NCBI GenBank assembly: GCA_036676355.1
Contig: JAKFDA010000069.1
Span: forward strand, 1-44,060
Source: ZC4RG42 sp036676355
GTDB lineage: Bacteria > Pseudomonadota > Gammaproteobacteria > Burkholderiales > SG8-39
Length of the DNA: 44,060 nt
Reading direction: 5' to 3'
A model generated the notes under the pieces. That model saw only the letters and a program-made list of their open reading frames with translations, made no database searches and was not told the DNA's origin. The position numbers and the translations under genes are program-made. The number at the start of each line of letters is the position of its first letter. Position 1 is the stretch's first letter. Below, piece after piece: positions 7,262 through 16,262 of this stretch.

Positions 7262-7341
7262 GTGGATGCCGGATCAAGTCCGGCACGACAACCAATACGC
7301 CATCACTCCGGGCAAGCCAGAGGCGCGACCCAGAATCCATT
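7262..7341. repeat. Dispersed intergenic repeat, family A, copy 1
   Basis: The segment has a hairpin GCCGGA-tcaag-TCCGGC (7268-7284) followed by CTCCGGGCAAGCC and GCGCGACCCAGAATCC. Read in reverse it matches the copy at 43460-43498 (TGGATTCCGGGTCGCGC, then CTTGCCCGGAATGAC). It fills the gap before the sulfhydrylase gene, which is why an ATG-like start near 7262 should not be used. Confidence 0.7.
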
Positions 7342-7372
7342 CGGCCCTTCCAAACGCTCTCGGCCAACGCTT

Positions 7373-8662
7373 ATGACAGACAGAATTTTCGGTTTCGAAA
7401 CCCAATGCCTGCACGCGGGTCAGATCCCGGACGCCGTCACCGGCTCGCGCGCCGCGCCGCTCTATCAGACGACGTCTTATGTGTTCGACTCGCCCGAGCA
7501 CGCCGCGAGCCTGTTCAATCTCGCCACCTTCGGCAATGTCTATACGCGCCTGTCGAATCCGACCACGGCGGTGTTCGAGGAACGCATGGCGGCACTGGAA
7601 AACGGTCGCGCCGCGCTTGCCACGGCGAGCGGGCAGTCGGCGGAAATGGCTGCGATTCTCACCCTTCTCAAAAGCGGCGATCACATCGTCTCGGCCGGCA
7701 CACTGTATGGCGGCACGCACACGCTGTTCGACGTCAACCTGCGCAAGCTCGGCATCGAGACCACGTTCGTCGATGCGGACGACCCGGAAAATTTCCGCAA
7801 GGCTTTGCGTCCGAACACGCGTCTGCTGTACGGCGAAACCATCGGCAACCCCGGGCTCAACATCATCGACATCGAGGCCGTGGCGAAGATCGCCCACGAC
7901 GCGGGCGTGCCGCTGATGATCGACAACACCGTCGCGTCGCCTTATCTATGCCGGCCGCTCGATCACGGCGCCGATATCGTGGTTCATTCGGCGACCAAGT
8001 ACATCGGCGGTCACGGCACCACCATGGGCGGCGTGATCGTCGAGTCGGGAAAGTTTCCGTGGAACAACGGCAATTTCCCGGAAATGACGACGCCTTCACC
8101 CGGCTATCACGGCATCATTTTCTACGAGACCTTCGGCGACTTCGGCTACACCATGAAAGCGCGCATGGAAAGCATGCGCGTGTACGGCCCGACGCTATCG
8201 CCCTTCAACGCTTGGATGCTGCTGCAAGGGCTGGAAACGCTGCACGTGCGTATGGACCGCCACAATGAGAACACGCTCGCTGTGGCGAAACACCTCGCCG
8301 CACATCCGCAGGTCGAGTGGGTCAACTACCCCGGCCTCGAAGGCAATCGCTACTACGATCTGGCGCGCAAATACATGCCTAAGGGCGCGAGCGGTTTGCT
8401 CACCTTCGGCGTCAAGGGCGGTGCGAAAGCCGGCGAGAAATTCATCGAATCGGTACAGTTCATGAGCCACCTCGCCAACATCGGCGACGCCAAGACGCTG
8501 GTGATCCATCCGGCTTCGACCACGCACCGGCAGCTATCCGAAGAAGATCAGATCAAAGCCGGCGTGACGCCCGACATGGTGCGCATCTCGGTCGGCATCG
8601 AAACGCTCGACGATATCCTGTGGGATATCGACCAGGCGTTGGATGCGGCGGCGAAGGCTTAG
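7373..8662 (+). CDS. metY: O-acetylhomoserine sulfhydrylase (PLP enzyme)
   Basis: The 429-residue product belongs to the Cys/Met-metabolism PLP-dependent enzymes and is predicted to make homocysteine from O-acetylhomoserine and sulfide in the cytoplasm. Family marks are FETQCLHAGQ at the start, YTRLSNPTT (phosphate binding), ATASGQSAEM, MIDNTVASPYLCRP, and the PLP lysine K209 in HSATKYIGGHGTTMGG. The C-terminus has VIHPASTTHRQL and VRISVGIE. Length and the insert around GKFPWNNGNFPEM fit the O-acetylhomoserine sulfhydrylase branch rather than cystathionine synthases. ATG 7373 is chosen because it begins the conserved N-terminus; longer versions run into a dispersed repeat. No sulfur-assimilation gene adjoins it here. 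Confidence 0.93.
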   Translation: MTDRIFGFETQCLHAGQIPDAVTGSRAAPLYQTTSYVFDSPEHAASLFNLATFGNVYTRLSNPTTAVFEERMAALENGRAALATASGQSAEMAAILTLLKSGDHIVSAGTLYGGTHTLFDVNLRKLGIETTFVDADDPENFRKALRPNTRLLYGETIGNPGLNIIDIEAVAKIAHDAGVPLMIDNTVASPYLCRPLDHGADIVVHSATKYIGGHGTTMGGVIVESGKFPWNNGNFPEMTTPSPGYHGIIFYETFGDFGYTMKARMESMRVYGPTLSPFNAWMLLQGLETLHVRMDRHNENTLAVAKHLAAHPQVEWVNYPGLEGNRYYDLARKYMPKGASGLLTFGVKGGAKAGEKFIESVQFMSHLANIGDAKTLVIHPASTTHRQLSEEDQIKAGVTPDMVRISVGIETLDDILWDIDQALDAAAKA

Positions 8663-8670
8663 GACACGGT

Positions 8671-8847
8671 GCCGTTCGTGGTGAGTCGTGAGCTTGTCGA
8701 ACGATCGAATCATGAACGGCTTGTGGGTACTCCGTTCATCCTTCGACTCGGTCGCTGCGCGACCGGCTCAGGACGAACGGGCCTATTGTTCTTGGTTACT
8801 TCAGTAGCCGTTCGTGGTGAGCGCGAAGCAGTCGAACCATGAACGGC
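8671..8847. repeat. Dispersed intergenic repeat, family B, three tandem units
   Basis: Three related units lie at about 8672-8720, 8731-8780 and 8808-8847. Each is bounded by CCGTTC at one end and GAACGG at the other and carries variants of CTTCGACTCG/GTCGAACCATGAACGG. Neighbouring units are in opposite or the same orientation and could fold into large stems. The same family recurs at 16139-16240. They occupy nearly the whole gap between the sulfhydrylase gene and the gamma-glutamyltransferase-family gene. Confidence 0.75.
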
Positions 8848-8879
8848 TCCGCGAGTGACTTTGAATTGGAGGTATGACC

Positions 8880-10454
8880 TTGTCTCACACCTCGATCTAT
8901 CCGACGCTCCACCGTCCGCTGTTCGCGCGCAACGTCGTGGCGACTTCGCAGCCGCTGGCGGCGCAGGCGGGACTCGCTATGCTGGCCAAAGGCGGCAACG
9001 CCGTCGATGCGGCGATCGCGGCGGCGATCACGCTGACGGTCGTCGAGCCGATTTCCAACGGCATCGGCAGCGATGCGTTTGCGCTGGTATGGGACGGCTC
9101 GCGCCTGCATGGACTCAACGCTTCGGGCCGTGCGCCGGCGGCATGGACGCCGGAATATTTTCAGCATCGCATTCCGCCGCGTGGCTGGAACACGGTTACC
9201 GTGCCGGGTGCTGTGGCCGCATGGGTCGATCTGTCGGAACGCTTCGGTGTACTGCCTTTCGCCGACCTGTTCGAGCCGGCCATCCGTTACGCGGAAGAAG
9301 GCTTTCATGTTTCGCCCTTCGTCGCGCAACGCTGGGACCTTCAGGTTCCCGATCTTAAAAATCAGCCCGGTTTCGCCGAAGCGTATATGCCGGACGGGCG
9401 CGCGCCGCGCGAAGGGGAACTGTTTCGCCTGCCCGATCAGGCGCGCACGCTGATGCTGATTGCACAGACGAGGGGCGAAGCGTTCTATCGCGGTGCGCTC
9501 GCGGCGAAACTGGAAGCGCATGCGGCGCAGCATCGCGGCGCAATGACGCGCGCCGATCTCGCGGCGCACCGCAACGACTGGGTCGAGCCGCTGTCGATCG
9601 ACTATCGCGATCTCACGCTGCACGAACTGCCGCCGAACGGTCAGGGCATCGTCGCCCTCATCGCGCTCGGCATCCTCAGCACGTTCGACATGCGCGCTTA
9701 TCCCGTCGATGGGCCGGACAGCGTGCATCTGCAAATCGAAGCGCTCAAACTCGCGTTCGCGGATGTCTACCGCTATGTCGCCGATCCGGCGGCAATGGCG
9801 TTCGACGCAAAACTATTGCTCGACCCCGCCTATCTTGCGCAGCGCGCGAAACTGATTCGCCTCGACACCGCGCAGGATTTCGATCACGGCACGCCGCCGG
9901 GCGGCGGCACGGTGTATCTCACCGCCGCGGACGAGCACGGCATGATGGTGTCGTTCATCCAGTCGAATTACATGGGCTTCGGCTCCGGCGTGGTGGTGCC
10001 GGGCACCGGCATCAGTCTGCAGAATCGCGGCGCGGATTTCAGCCTCGAACCCGGTCACCCGAATTGCGTCGCACCCGGCAAACGCCCCTTCCAGACCATC
10101 ATCCCCGGCATCGTTACGCGTGACGGCGAAGCGGTGATGAGCCTCGGACTGATGGGCGGCACGATGCAGCCGCAAGGTCATGTCCAGTTGATGGTGCGCA
10201 TGGCCGATTACGGACAATCGCCGCAGAGCGCAATTGACGCGCCGCGCTTTCGGGTCGACGAAGGACTGGAGGTGAATTTCGAGGAAGCGTTTCCGCGCGC
10301 CACCATCGTCGAGCTGGCACGACGCGGCCATCGCGCCGCGGAACTTGGCGCCACCTATCACGGCTTCGGCTGCGGGCAGATCATCCGACGCATCGACAGT
10401 GGTTACGTCGGTTGCTGCGACATGCGGCGCGACAGCCTCGCGGCGGGCTTTTGA
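8880..10454 (+). CDS. Gamma-glutamyltransferase family protein
   Basis: This Ntn-hydrolase has about 524 residues. The family pattern is clear: GLAMLAKGGNAVDAAIAA, SNGIGSDAFALVW, TVTVPGAVAAW, and GGGTVYLTAADEHG, where the Thr (346 counting from the ATG at 8874) is the expected autocleavage site and nucleophile. VSFIQSNYMGFGSG follows. There is no signal peptide, so it is probably cytoplasmic, like the branch that includes cephalosporin-acylase-like enzymes; the true substrate is uncertain. Start choice: GGAGGT (8868-8873) abuts ATG 8874 with no spacer, while TTG 8880 lies six bases away at ideal spacing, so TTG 8880 is preferred and ATG 8874 is the alternative. Confidence 0.9.
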   Translation: MSHTSIYPTLHRPLFARNVVATSQPLAAQAGLAMLAKGGNAVDAAIAAAITLTVVEPISNGIGSDAFALVWDGSRLHGLNASGRAPAAWTPEYFQHRIPPRGWNTVTVPGAVAAWVDLSERFGVLPFADLFEPAIRYAEEGFHVSPFVAQRWDLQVPDLKNQPGFAEAYMPDGRAPREGELFRLPDQARTLMLIAQTRGEAFYRGALAAKLEAHAAQHRGAMTRADLAAHRNDWVEPLSIDYRDLTLHELPPNGQGIVALIALGILSTFDMRAYPVDGPDSVHLQIEALKLAFADVYRYVADPAAMAFDAKLLLDPAYLAQRAKLIRLDTAQDFDHGTPPGGGTVYLTAADEHGMMVSFIQSNYMGFGSGVVVPGTGISLQNRGADFSLEPGHPNCVAPGKRPFQTIIPGIVTRDGEAVMSLGLMGGTMQPQGHVQLMVRMADYGQSPQSAIDAPRFRVDEGLEVNFEEAFPRATIVELARRGHRAAELGATYHGFGCGQIIRRIDSGYVGCCDMRRDSLAAGF

Positions 10455-10677
10455 AAGTGCGGTGGGCGCGCGCTCGACACGCACGGCCCGTGCCAGCAGT
10501 GAATCGCTCGGCACGCTGAGTCGGCTCACGCATGATCGACGGTCCGTGCAACGCGTAACCCGTCACTGGCGGCGCCATTGAAAACTGCAATCGCCCTGCC
10601 CTTGGTGATATCTTGCAGCGGTCTCGACTGAAACGTCGGCGGCGGGCACCGAATTGCGCGCCCCGGATGCTTGCTCC

Positions 10678-13600
10678 ATGAGTGTATTCATCGCCAGGCA
10701 GCCGTCGCGCATCACCCGATGGACTCAGAGTCTGCGCGGGCGGCTGATCCTGCTGGTCATGCTGGCCGCGGCACCGGCGGTCGCCTTCCTGACCTACCAG
10801 GCCATCCAGGATCAGCGCCAACAGGAAGGTGCCGTGTACGGCGATCTGCTCATGCTGACGCGCAACGTCGCGCAACAGCACACGATCGTAGTGCGCAGTG
10901 CGGAAGCGCTGCTGCGCACCGTGAGCCGCGCGCCGGCCATCGTGGCGAAGAACTGGCCGCTGTGCAGCCGCTACTTCGCCGCGCTGCTGGAAGGCCACGC
11001 CGATTACACCAACATCGGCATCGTCGACTTGTCGGGACGCGCGATCTGCAGCGGCATTCCCGCATCCCCGAAAGTCAATCTGCGCGATCGCCGCTACTTT
11101 CGTGCCGCCCTGCAAAGCGGCGGCTTTGCCATCGGCGACTATCAGATCGGGCGCATCACCGGCAAGAAAAGCATCGGTTTCGGCTATCCCCTCACCGAGG
11201 CGGACGGTACCGTTTACGCAGTCCTGTTCGCCGCCTATGAGCTGGACGCGTTCAGCCGCTTCACCGGGAATATCGATCTCGGCGAAGCCATGCATTTGGC
11301 CCTGCTGGGTGACAACGGTAAGGTGCTGACACGTCACTCGACCGCACAGTCGGCGGTCGAAGGTCGTATTGGGGCGCGCATACCCCACATCGATACGGCA
11401 AGGGGAAGAAACGGCCTGATCGAGCCGGTCGAAGTCGAAGGCGACCCATGGGTGACCGCGATCGCCGCCGTTTATCCGGATGCCGCAGGCAACCGTCTGC
11501 ACCTCGCGGTGGCGATGCCGCGCGCCGCCCTCATGGAAAACGTCGGATCGCGCATGTGGGAATGGATCGGCGTGCCGTTCATCGTGCTGAGCATGGTGCT
11601 GGCGCTCGGCTGGCTCGGCGCGCACGCCATCGTGCTGCAGAAGATCCGCGGGTTGCTGGCCGCGACGGACCGATTGACGCACGGCGACCTGTCCGCGCGC
11701 GTACCGGCAGCCGCCGCGTCGGACAACGAGTTGAACCGGCTGGCGCTGCATTTCAACAACATGGCCGAAGCGCTCGGTCATCAGCGCACCGAGCGCGAGC
11801 GGCGCGCGCACGACATGCAGCGACTGGCGGAATTGTCGATCGCCGCGGGACGCCTGGCGTCCATCGAGGCGCTGCTGCAGTTCGTCACCGACCACGCACG
11901 CGAACTGCTGGGCGCGCATCGCGCGACCACGCTATTGAGCGAGAGCAGCGAATGGTCGCGAGCCATGCACGCCTCCTCCCACGCGGACAGCAACGAAACG
12001 CAGCGCGATGACGCGGCCGCCGCCGAAGCGCAAATTGTGCACGCAATGGTGTGCGATACCAATGCACCCTTGCGCAGCACGACGCGCGAGCCGGCGTCGC
12101 ACGCTGGCAATGTCGCGCGGCTCACACGCGCATGGCTGGCGGCGCCGCTCATCGCGCAGGACGGCTGCAACATGGGCGCCATCCAGTTGTGCCAGAAGAT
12201 CGGTGGCGACTTCACGAAATACGACGAGGCCGTGCTCGTTCAAGTGGCGCAGCTCGCTTCCGCCCTGATCCAGAAAGCCGCTTCACTGCATCAGGCGCGC
12301 GCCGCCGAGCGCGAATACCGCTACCTGTTCGACAAGAATCCGAACCCGATGTGGGTGTACGACAGCAAGACGCTCGCGTTCCTCGCCGTCAACGAAGCGG
12401 CACTTCGTCATTACGGCTACAGCCGCGAGGAGTTCCTCGCCATGACCATCCGCGACATCCGGCCCGAAGAGGACGTGCCGGCGCTCGACGCGGTGCTCGA
12501 TAAAGTGCTCGCGGCGGGCGCCTCGACCCACCAGGGCCAGTGGCGCCATCGCCGCAAGGGAGGCGACCTCATCGAGGTGGAAGTCACGTCCTATCCGATC
12601 GAGTTCGCCCAGCGCGACGGACGCCTGACGCTGATCCGCGACGTGACCGAAAGCGTGCTGACCAAGGCGCGCCTGGCCGAACGCGACGTGCAGCTGACCG
12701 CGCTGCTCGATTCCACCGCCGAGGGCATTTACGGACTCGACCCGCTCGGCCGCTGCACCTTCAGCAACGCGGCCTGCGCGCGCATGCTGGGCTACGACAG
12801 CCCGCAGGATCTGGTCGGCCGTGCGATGCACGATCTGGTGCACCACACGCATCAGGACGGGCGCCCGCATCCGATGCATGAATGCGCGATCCGGCGTGCC
12901 TATCTCGAAGAGCGACCGCAGCACGCCGATAACGAACTCATGTGGCGCCGCGACGGCACGTCATTCCCGGTCGAGTACTGGGCCTATCCGATCATCAAAT
13001 CGGGCACCGTGGTCGGCTCGGTGGTGAGCTTCTTCGATATCACTGAACGCCAGGCGTATGCGCAGGCCTTGCAGCACCAGGCCACGCACGACTCGCTCAC
13101 CGGTCTACCCAACCGGCATACGCTGCACCGGACGATCGCCGATACCGTGGACGCCGCCCGGGCGCGGCATCGCCATGTCGCGCTGTGCCTCATGGATCTG
13201 GATCGGTTTAAGGAGGTCAACGATACGCTTGGGCACCACGCCGGCGACCAATTGCTGGTGCAACTGGCCGAACGCCTGCGCAGCGTCGCCGGCGGACGCG
13301 ATGCACTCGTACGTCTGGGCGGTGATGAATTCGCCGTCGTGATCGGACAGCTGGACAGTCGCGAAGCGGCCGAGGACAAGGCGCGCACGCTGCTGCAGCA
13401 CATCAAGGCGCCGTTCGATCTGACCGGCATGCGGGTGCAGATCGGCGCGAGCATCGGCATCGCCATGCATCCCGATCACGGCGACGATCCGGGCGTGCTG
13501 CTGCGACGCGCCGACGTGGCCATGTACGCCGCCAAACGCGACGGCCTGGGGCACGCCGTTTACCATGAAGCGTTCGATTTCCACACACCCGAACGCCTCA

Positions 13601-14367
13601 CCCTGCTGTCGGACGCGCACGCCGCCATCCAGGCGAACGAACTGCTGCTGCATTTCCAGCCGAAGATGCGCATCGCGACGCGGCGCGTGGTCGGCTTCGA
13701 GGCACTGGTACGCTGGCGCCACCCCCGCCGCGGGCTCATTTCACCCGGCGAATTCATTCCGCTCATCGAACTGAGCGATCTCATCCGACCGCTCACGCTG
13801 TGGGTCCTGGAAAACGCCATCGCCGAATGCAAACGCTGGCACACGCGCGGTCAGCGACTCAGTGTCGGCGTGAACATCTCGACACGGAATCTGCTCGATC
13901 TCGCGTTGCCCGGTCAGGTGCTCGACCTGCTCGCCCGACACCAACTCGATCCCCACTTTCTCGAACTGGAGATCACCGAAAGCGCCATCATGGCCGATGC
14001 CGAGCGCGCAGTGGAGGTGCTGAGCGAACTGAGTGCCGCCGGTATCAGCATCGCGGTCGATGATTTCGGCACCGGCTACTCCTCGCTCGGCTATCTGGAG
14101 AAGCTGCGCGTTCGCAGCCTGAAGATCGATCGCTCGTTCGTGCATCACATGAACGAGCGCGACGGCGCGCGCAACATCGTTACCGCGGTCATTGCGCTTG
14201 CGCACAACCTGGGGCTGTCGGTGGTAGCCGAAGGCGTGGAGAGCGGGGCGATACTCGATGCGCTGGGCGCGCTGCGCTGCGATCTCGCGCAGGGCTATTT
14301 CATCGCCAAGCCGATGCCCGCCGACGAACTGCCCGGCTGGCTGGCGAACTCCGGTTACCTGATCTGA
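10678..14367 (+). CDS. Cache-HAMP-GAF-PAS-PAS-GGDEF-EAL cyclic-di-GMP protein
   Basis: This 1229-residue inner-membrane signalling protein has a helix near 26-44, a periplasmic Cache-type sensor (about 45-290), a second helix (about 297-320), HAMP (321-375), GAF (390-540), two PAS domains (about 544-660 and 666-795), GGDEF (800-965) and EAL (975-1225). The GGDEF motif is intact (VRLGGDEFAVV), and no RxxD inhibition site precedes it. The EAL domain keeps GFEALVRW, ELEITES, DDFGTGYSSLGYL and AEGVES. So it may make or break cyclic-di-GMP; which activity dominates cannot be told. The ATG at 10678 is used; a TTG at 10654 is also in frame, and neither has a strong ribosome site. It stands alone, with its 3' end facing the aminopeptidase gene. 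Confidence 0.92.
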   Translation: MSVFIARQPSRITRWTQSLRGRLILLVMLAAAPAVAFLTYQAIQDQRQQEGAVYGDLLMLTRNVAQQHTIVVRSAEALLRTVSRAPAIVAKNWPLCSRYFAALLEGHADYTNIGIVDLSGRAICSGIPASPKVNLRDRRYFRAALQSGGFAIGDYQIGRITGKKSIGFGYPLTEADGTVYAVLFAAYELDAFSRFTGNIDLGEAMHLALLGDNGKVLTRHSTAQSAVEGRIGARIPHIDTARGRNGLIEPVEVEGDPWVTAIAAVYPDAAGNRLHLAVAMPRAALMENVGSRMWEWIGVPFIVLSMVLALGWLGAHAIVLQKIRGLLAATDRLTHGDLSARVPAAAASDNELNRLALHFNNMAEALGHQRTERERRAHDMQRLAELSIAAGRLASIEALLQFVTDHARELLGAHRATTLLSESSEWSRAMHASSHADSNETQRDDAAAAEAQIVHAMVCDTNAPLRSTTREPASHAGNVARLTRAWLAAPLIAQDGCNMGAIQLCQKIGGDFTKYDEAVLVQVAQLASALIQKAASLHQARAAEREYRYLFDKNPNPMWVYDSKTLAFLAVNEAALRHYGYSREEFLAMTIRDIRPEEDVPALDAVLDKVLAAGASTHQGQWRHRRKGGDLIEVEVTSYPIEFAQRDGRLTLIRDVTESVLTKARLAERDVQLTALLDSTAEGIYGLDPLGRCTFSNAACARMLGYDSPQDLVGRAMHDLVHHTHQDGRPHPMHECAIRRAYLEERPQHADNELMWRRDGTSFPVEYWAYPIIKSGTVVGSVVSFFDITERQAYAQALQHQATHDSLTGLPNRHTLHRTIADTVDAARARHRHVALCLMDLDRFKEVNDTLGHHAGDQLLVQLAERLRSVAGGRDALVRLGGDEFAVVIGQLDSREAAEDKARTLLQHIKAPFDLTGMRVQIGASIGIAMHPDHGDDPGVLLRRADVAMYAAKRDGLGHAVYHEAFDFHTPERLTLLSDAHAAIQANELLLHFQPKMRIATRRVVGFEALVRWRHPRRGLISPGEFIPLIELSDLIRPLTLWVLENAIAECKRWHTRGQRLSVGVNISTRNLLDLALPGQVLDLLARHQLDPHFLELEITESAIMADAERAVEVLSELSAAGISIAVDDFGTGYSSLGYLEKLRVRSLKIDRSFVHHMNERDGARNIVTAVIALAHNLGLSVVAEGVESGAILDALGALRCDLAQGYFIAKPMPADELPGWLANSGYLI

Positions 14368-14375
14368 TCCGATCA

Positions 14376-15488
14376 CTACGGTGCGATCGGCTCCGCCGGC
14401 GCGCTCGCGGTAAAACGCGCGCCTTCCGCGGCCGCAATGGCGCGTTCCGTGTGAGTCGCCTGCAATTCGGCAAGCTGCGTTTCACGCAAGGTCTTGTCCT
14501 GCGCCGCAAGGGCCTGGACTGCCGCGTAGAACTTCGACATGTCGCCGCCGGTCTGCTGCAGCAGCGCTTCGAATGCCGGTACATGGCGGCTGTAGGCAAC
14601 GAAGGACGCGAACTGTGCGTTGTTGACACCCTGCGCGAACCAGCGGTCATAACCGGTGTAGCCGCCCCATGACTGCTTCAGCGCGGCGTAATCGGCATTC
14701 ATGTTGGCGATGATGTGCTGCTTGCCCGCGCGCATTTCCGCCTTGTTCACGGGAGAGGCATACCAGGTGGTCAGCTTGTCGCGGTAGCGCTGCACCAGTT
14801 GGACGAACGCTTCGCGTCGTTCGCGCCGCACGGTATACGCCTCGCGATCGGCGTCGCTGCCATGAAGCTCGAGCCAGCGACGCAATCCTTCACGCTCCAC
14901 CGCAACCGCGAAAGATTCGTTGAACTGCGTATCGCCTTGTGCAAAAGCGATTTGATGCGCGAGTTCATGAAACATCAGCCGCGCAAGTTCCGCATTCGGA
15001 TAGCTGACGAAGGTATTGAGTACCGGATCGTCGAACCAGCCCAGTGTCGAATACGCAGGCACGCCGCCGACGAATACGTCATAGCCGCCGCGCTTCAGGC
15101 GCGCGGCCTGGTGCTGGGCTTCGGCGAGACTGTAGTAACCGCGATAGGACACGCACCCGACCAAGGGAAAGCAGCTCTTGTGCGGCTGAAGCGAGAATTC
15201 CGGCGCGGCGAACACGTTCCACACCACGAAGGGGCGGCCGACATCCGCATAGCTGCGATAACTGCCGTTATCGGGCAGGGCCAGTTCCTTCACTGCAAAG
15301 CTGCGAATAACGCGCACCTGTTCCAGCTTGGCGCGCAACGCATTCGGCGTGTCATCGGCCGCCAGCACTTCGTCGATCGAGCGTGCACGCTGCAGCACAT
15401 CGAAATGACCCGATACCGCCTGCGCGTAATACTGCATGCTGCTGCAGCCGGCCAGCAACAAAGCGCCAGCCGCGATGAAACGTTTCAT
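14376..15488 (-). CDS. Predicted lipoprotein aminopeptidase (COG4324-like)
   Basis: The 370-residue product has a lipoprotein signal peptide with the lipobox LLAGC (Cys 15), so it is exported and lipid-anchored. Residues 174-178 form a zinc-metalloprotease HELAH motif, and NESFA (E191) supplies the likely third ligand. The spacing and surrounding sequence (VFVGGVPAYSTLGWFDDPVL) match a family of predicted aminopeptidases; the substrate is not established. The ATG at 15488 starts the signal peptide and overlaps the TGA of the upstream hydrolase gene as ATGA, which indicates coupled translation. The 3' end faces the 1229-residue GGDEF-EAL gene with only eight bases between them. Confidence 0.87.
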   Translation of the reverse strand: MKRFIAAGALLLAGCSSMQYYAQAVSGHFDVLQRARSIDEVLAADDTPNALRAKLEQVRVIRSFAVKELALPDNGSYRSYADVGRPFVVWNVFAAPEFSLQPHKSCFPLVGCVSYRGYYSLAEAQHQAARLKRGGYDVFVGGVPAYSTLGWFDDPVLNTFVSYPNAELARLMFHELAHQIAFAQGDTQFNESFAVAVEREGLRRWLELHGSDADREAYTVRRERREAFVQLVQRYRDKLTTWYASPVNKAEMRAGKQHIIANMNADYAALKQSWGGYTGYDRWFAQGVNNAQFASFVAYSRHVPAFEALLQQTGGDMSKFYAAVQALAAQDKTLRETQLAELQATHTERAIAAAEGARFTASAPAEPIAP

Positions 15489-16117
15489 CGTGTAAATCTT
15501 CCAGTCCGCAAAAACTGCACCGTCTGTTCGGCGACCGGGCGCGCGAACAGCATCCCCGTATGGCTGACAGGCAGAACAACGTGGCCGGTCAGCCCTGCGA
15601 TGCGCGTTTCTTCCACGCATACGACGCCGTCATTCGGATCCGGCAATGTTGTAAAGAAGCGGCCGAGCCCGATGCGTCGCGTGCCGGCAATGACGCCGAT
15701 ATCCACCTGTCCGTCACATCGCAACGACGGAAAACTTTGCCACAGTTTTTGCGTCGCGCCGACACAAAAACGGCCGAATGCGTGACGCATGAACTGGGAC
15801 GCGCCGGCCGAGCCCTTAATTGGCGAGCCAAGCAACACCGCACGCCCGATGTCCAAGTCAGACAGGCGTGACATTGCACTCAATACGAGTACGCCACCCA
15901 GACTGTGCGCGACAAAATGGATGCGTGTGGAGGATCGTGCGCGGACAAACGCCGCGAGCGCGGCGACATTTTTTTCGAACGGTTGCAGCACGGAGGGATA
16001 AGGGAAGGCGACGACGTCGTATCCCGCGCGACGTATCTGCCGCGCAAGATAGGCCATGACATAACGATTCATCCACAGGCCGTGGACCAGCACGACGAGT
16101 TCGCGTTGGGATTTCAC
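15485..16117 (-). CDS. Alpha/beta hydrolase, lipase-like
   Basis: The 210-residue protein shows VVLVHGLWMN (oxyanion HG), the nucleophile elbow AHSLGG with Ser 72, a likely acid D163 (PDPNDGVV) and a likely catalytic His 186 (VSHTGML). This is a small alpha/beta hydrolase of the esterase/lipase type without a signal peptide; the substrate is unknown. Its stop overlaps the start of the aminopeptidase lipoprotein gene, so the two are likely co-expressed and may share a role at the envelope, which is inference. A cluster of dispersed repeats lies just upstream of the start. Confidence 0.87.
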   Translation of the reverse strand: MKSQRELVVLVHGLWMNRYVMAYLARQIRRAGYDVVAFPYPSVLQPFEKNVAALAAFVRARSSTRIHFVAHSLGGVLVLSAMSRLSDLDIGRAVLLGSPIKGSAGASQFMRHAFGRFCVGATQKLWQSFPSLRCDGQVDIGVIAGTRRIGLGRFFTTLPDPNDGVVCVEETRIAGLTGHVVLPVSHTGMLFARPVAEQTVQFLRTGRFTR

Positions 16118-16138
16118 CTTGCAGGAGCACGATAGAAG

Positions 16139-16240
16139 CCGTTCATCCTTCGACTCGCGCGCTGCGCACGCGGCTCAGAGCGAACGGCGGAAGAACGGTC
16201 GCTCGTAGCGCGCACGAGCGAGTAGTCGAACCATGAACGT
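16139..16240. repeat. Dispersed intergenic repeat, family B, second locus
   Basis: CCGTTCATCCTTCGACTCG at 16138-16156 and CGGCTCAGAGCGAACGG near 16171-16187 make one unit. GTAGTCGAACCATGAACG near 16222-16239 ends a second. Both match the units at 8671-8847. The element fills the gap between the SIMPL gene and the hydrolase gene and can form long stems. Confidence 0.7.
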
Positions 16241-16262
16241 CGTCACGCGGGACTGTCCTCCG

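Noticed and set aside
7262..7372. Longer N-terminus for O-acetylhomoserine sulfhydrylase starting at 7262
   Set aside because: The extra 37 residues are translated from a dispersed repeat, and the conserved family N-terminus begins at ATG 7373.
10381..11919. Open frame of 512 codons on the minus strand, opposite the Cache-GGDEF-EAL gene
   Set aside because: It overlaps two well-supported genes, has no ribosome site, and its composition is that of an antisense shadow.
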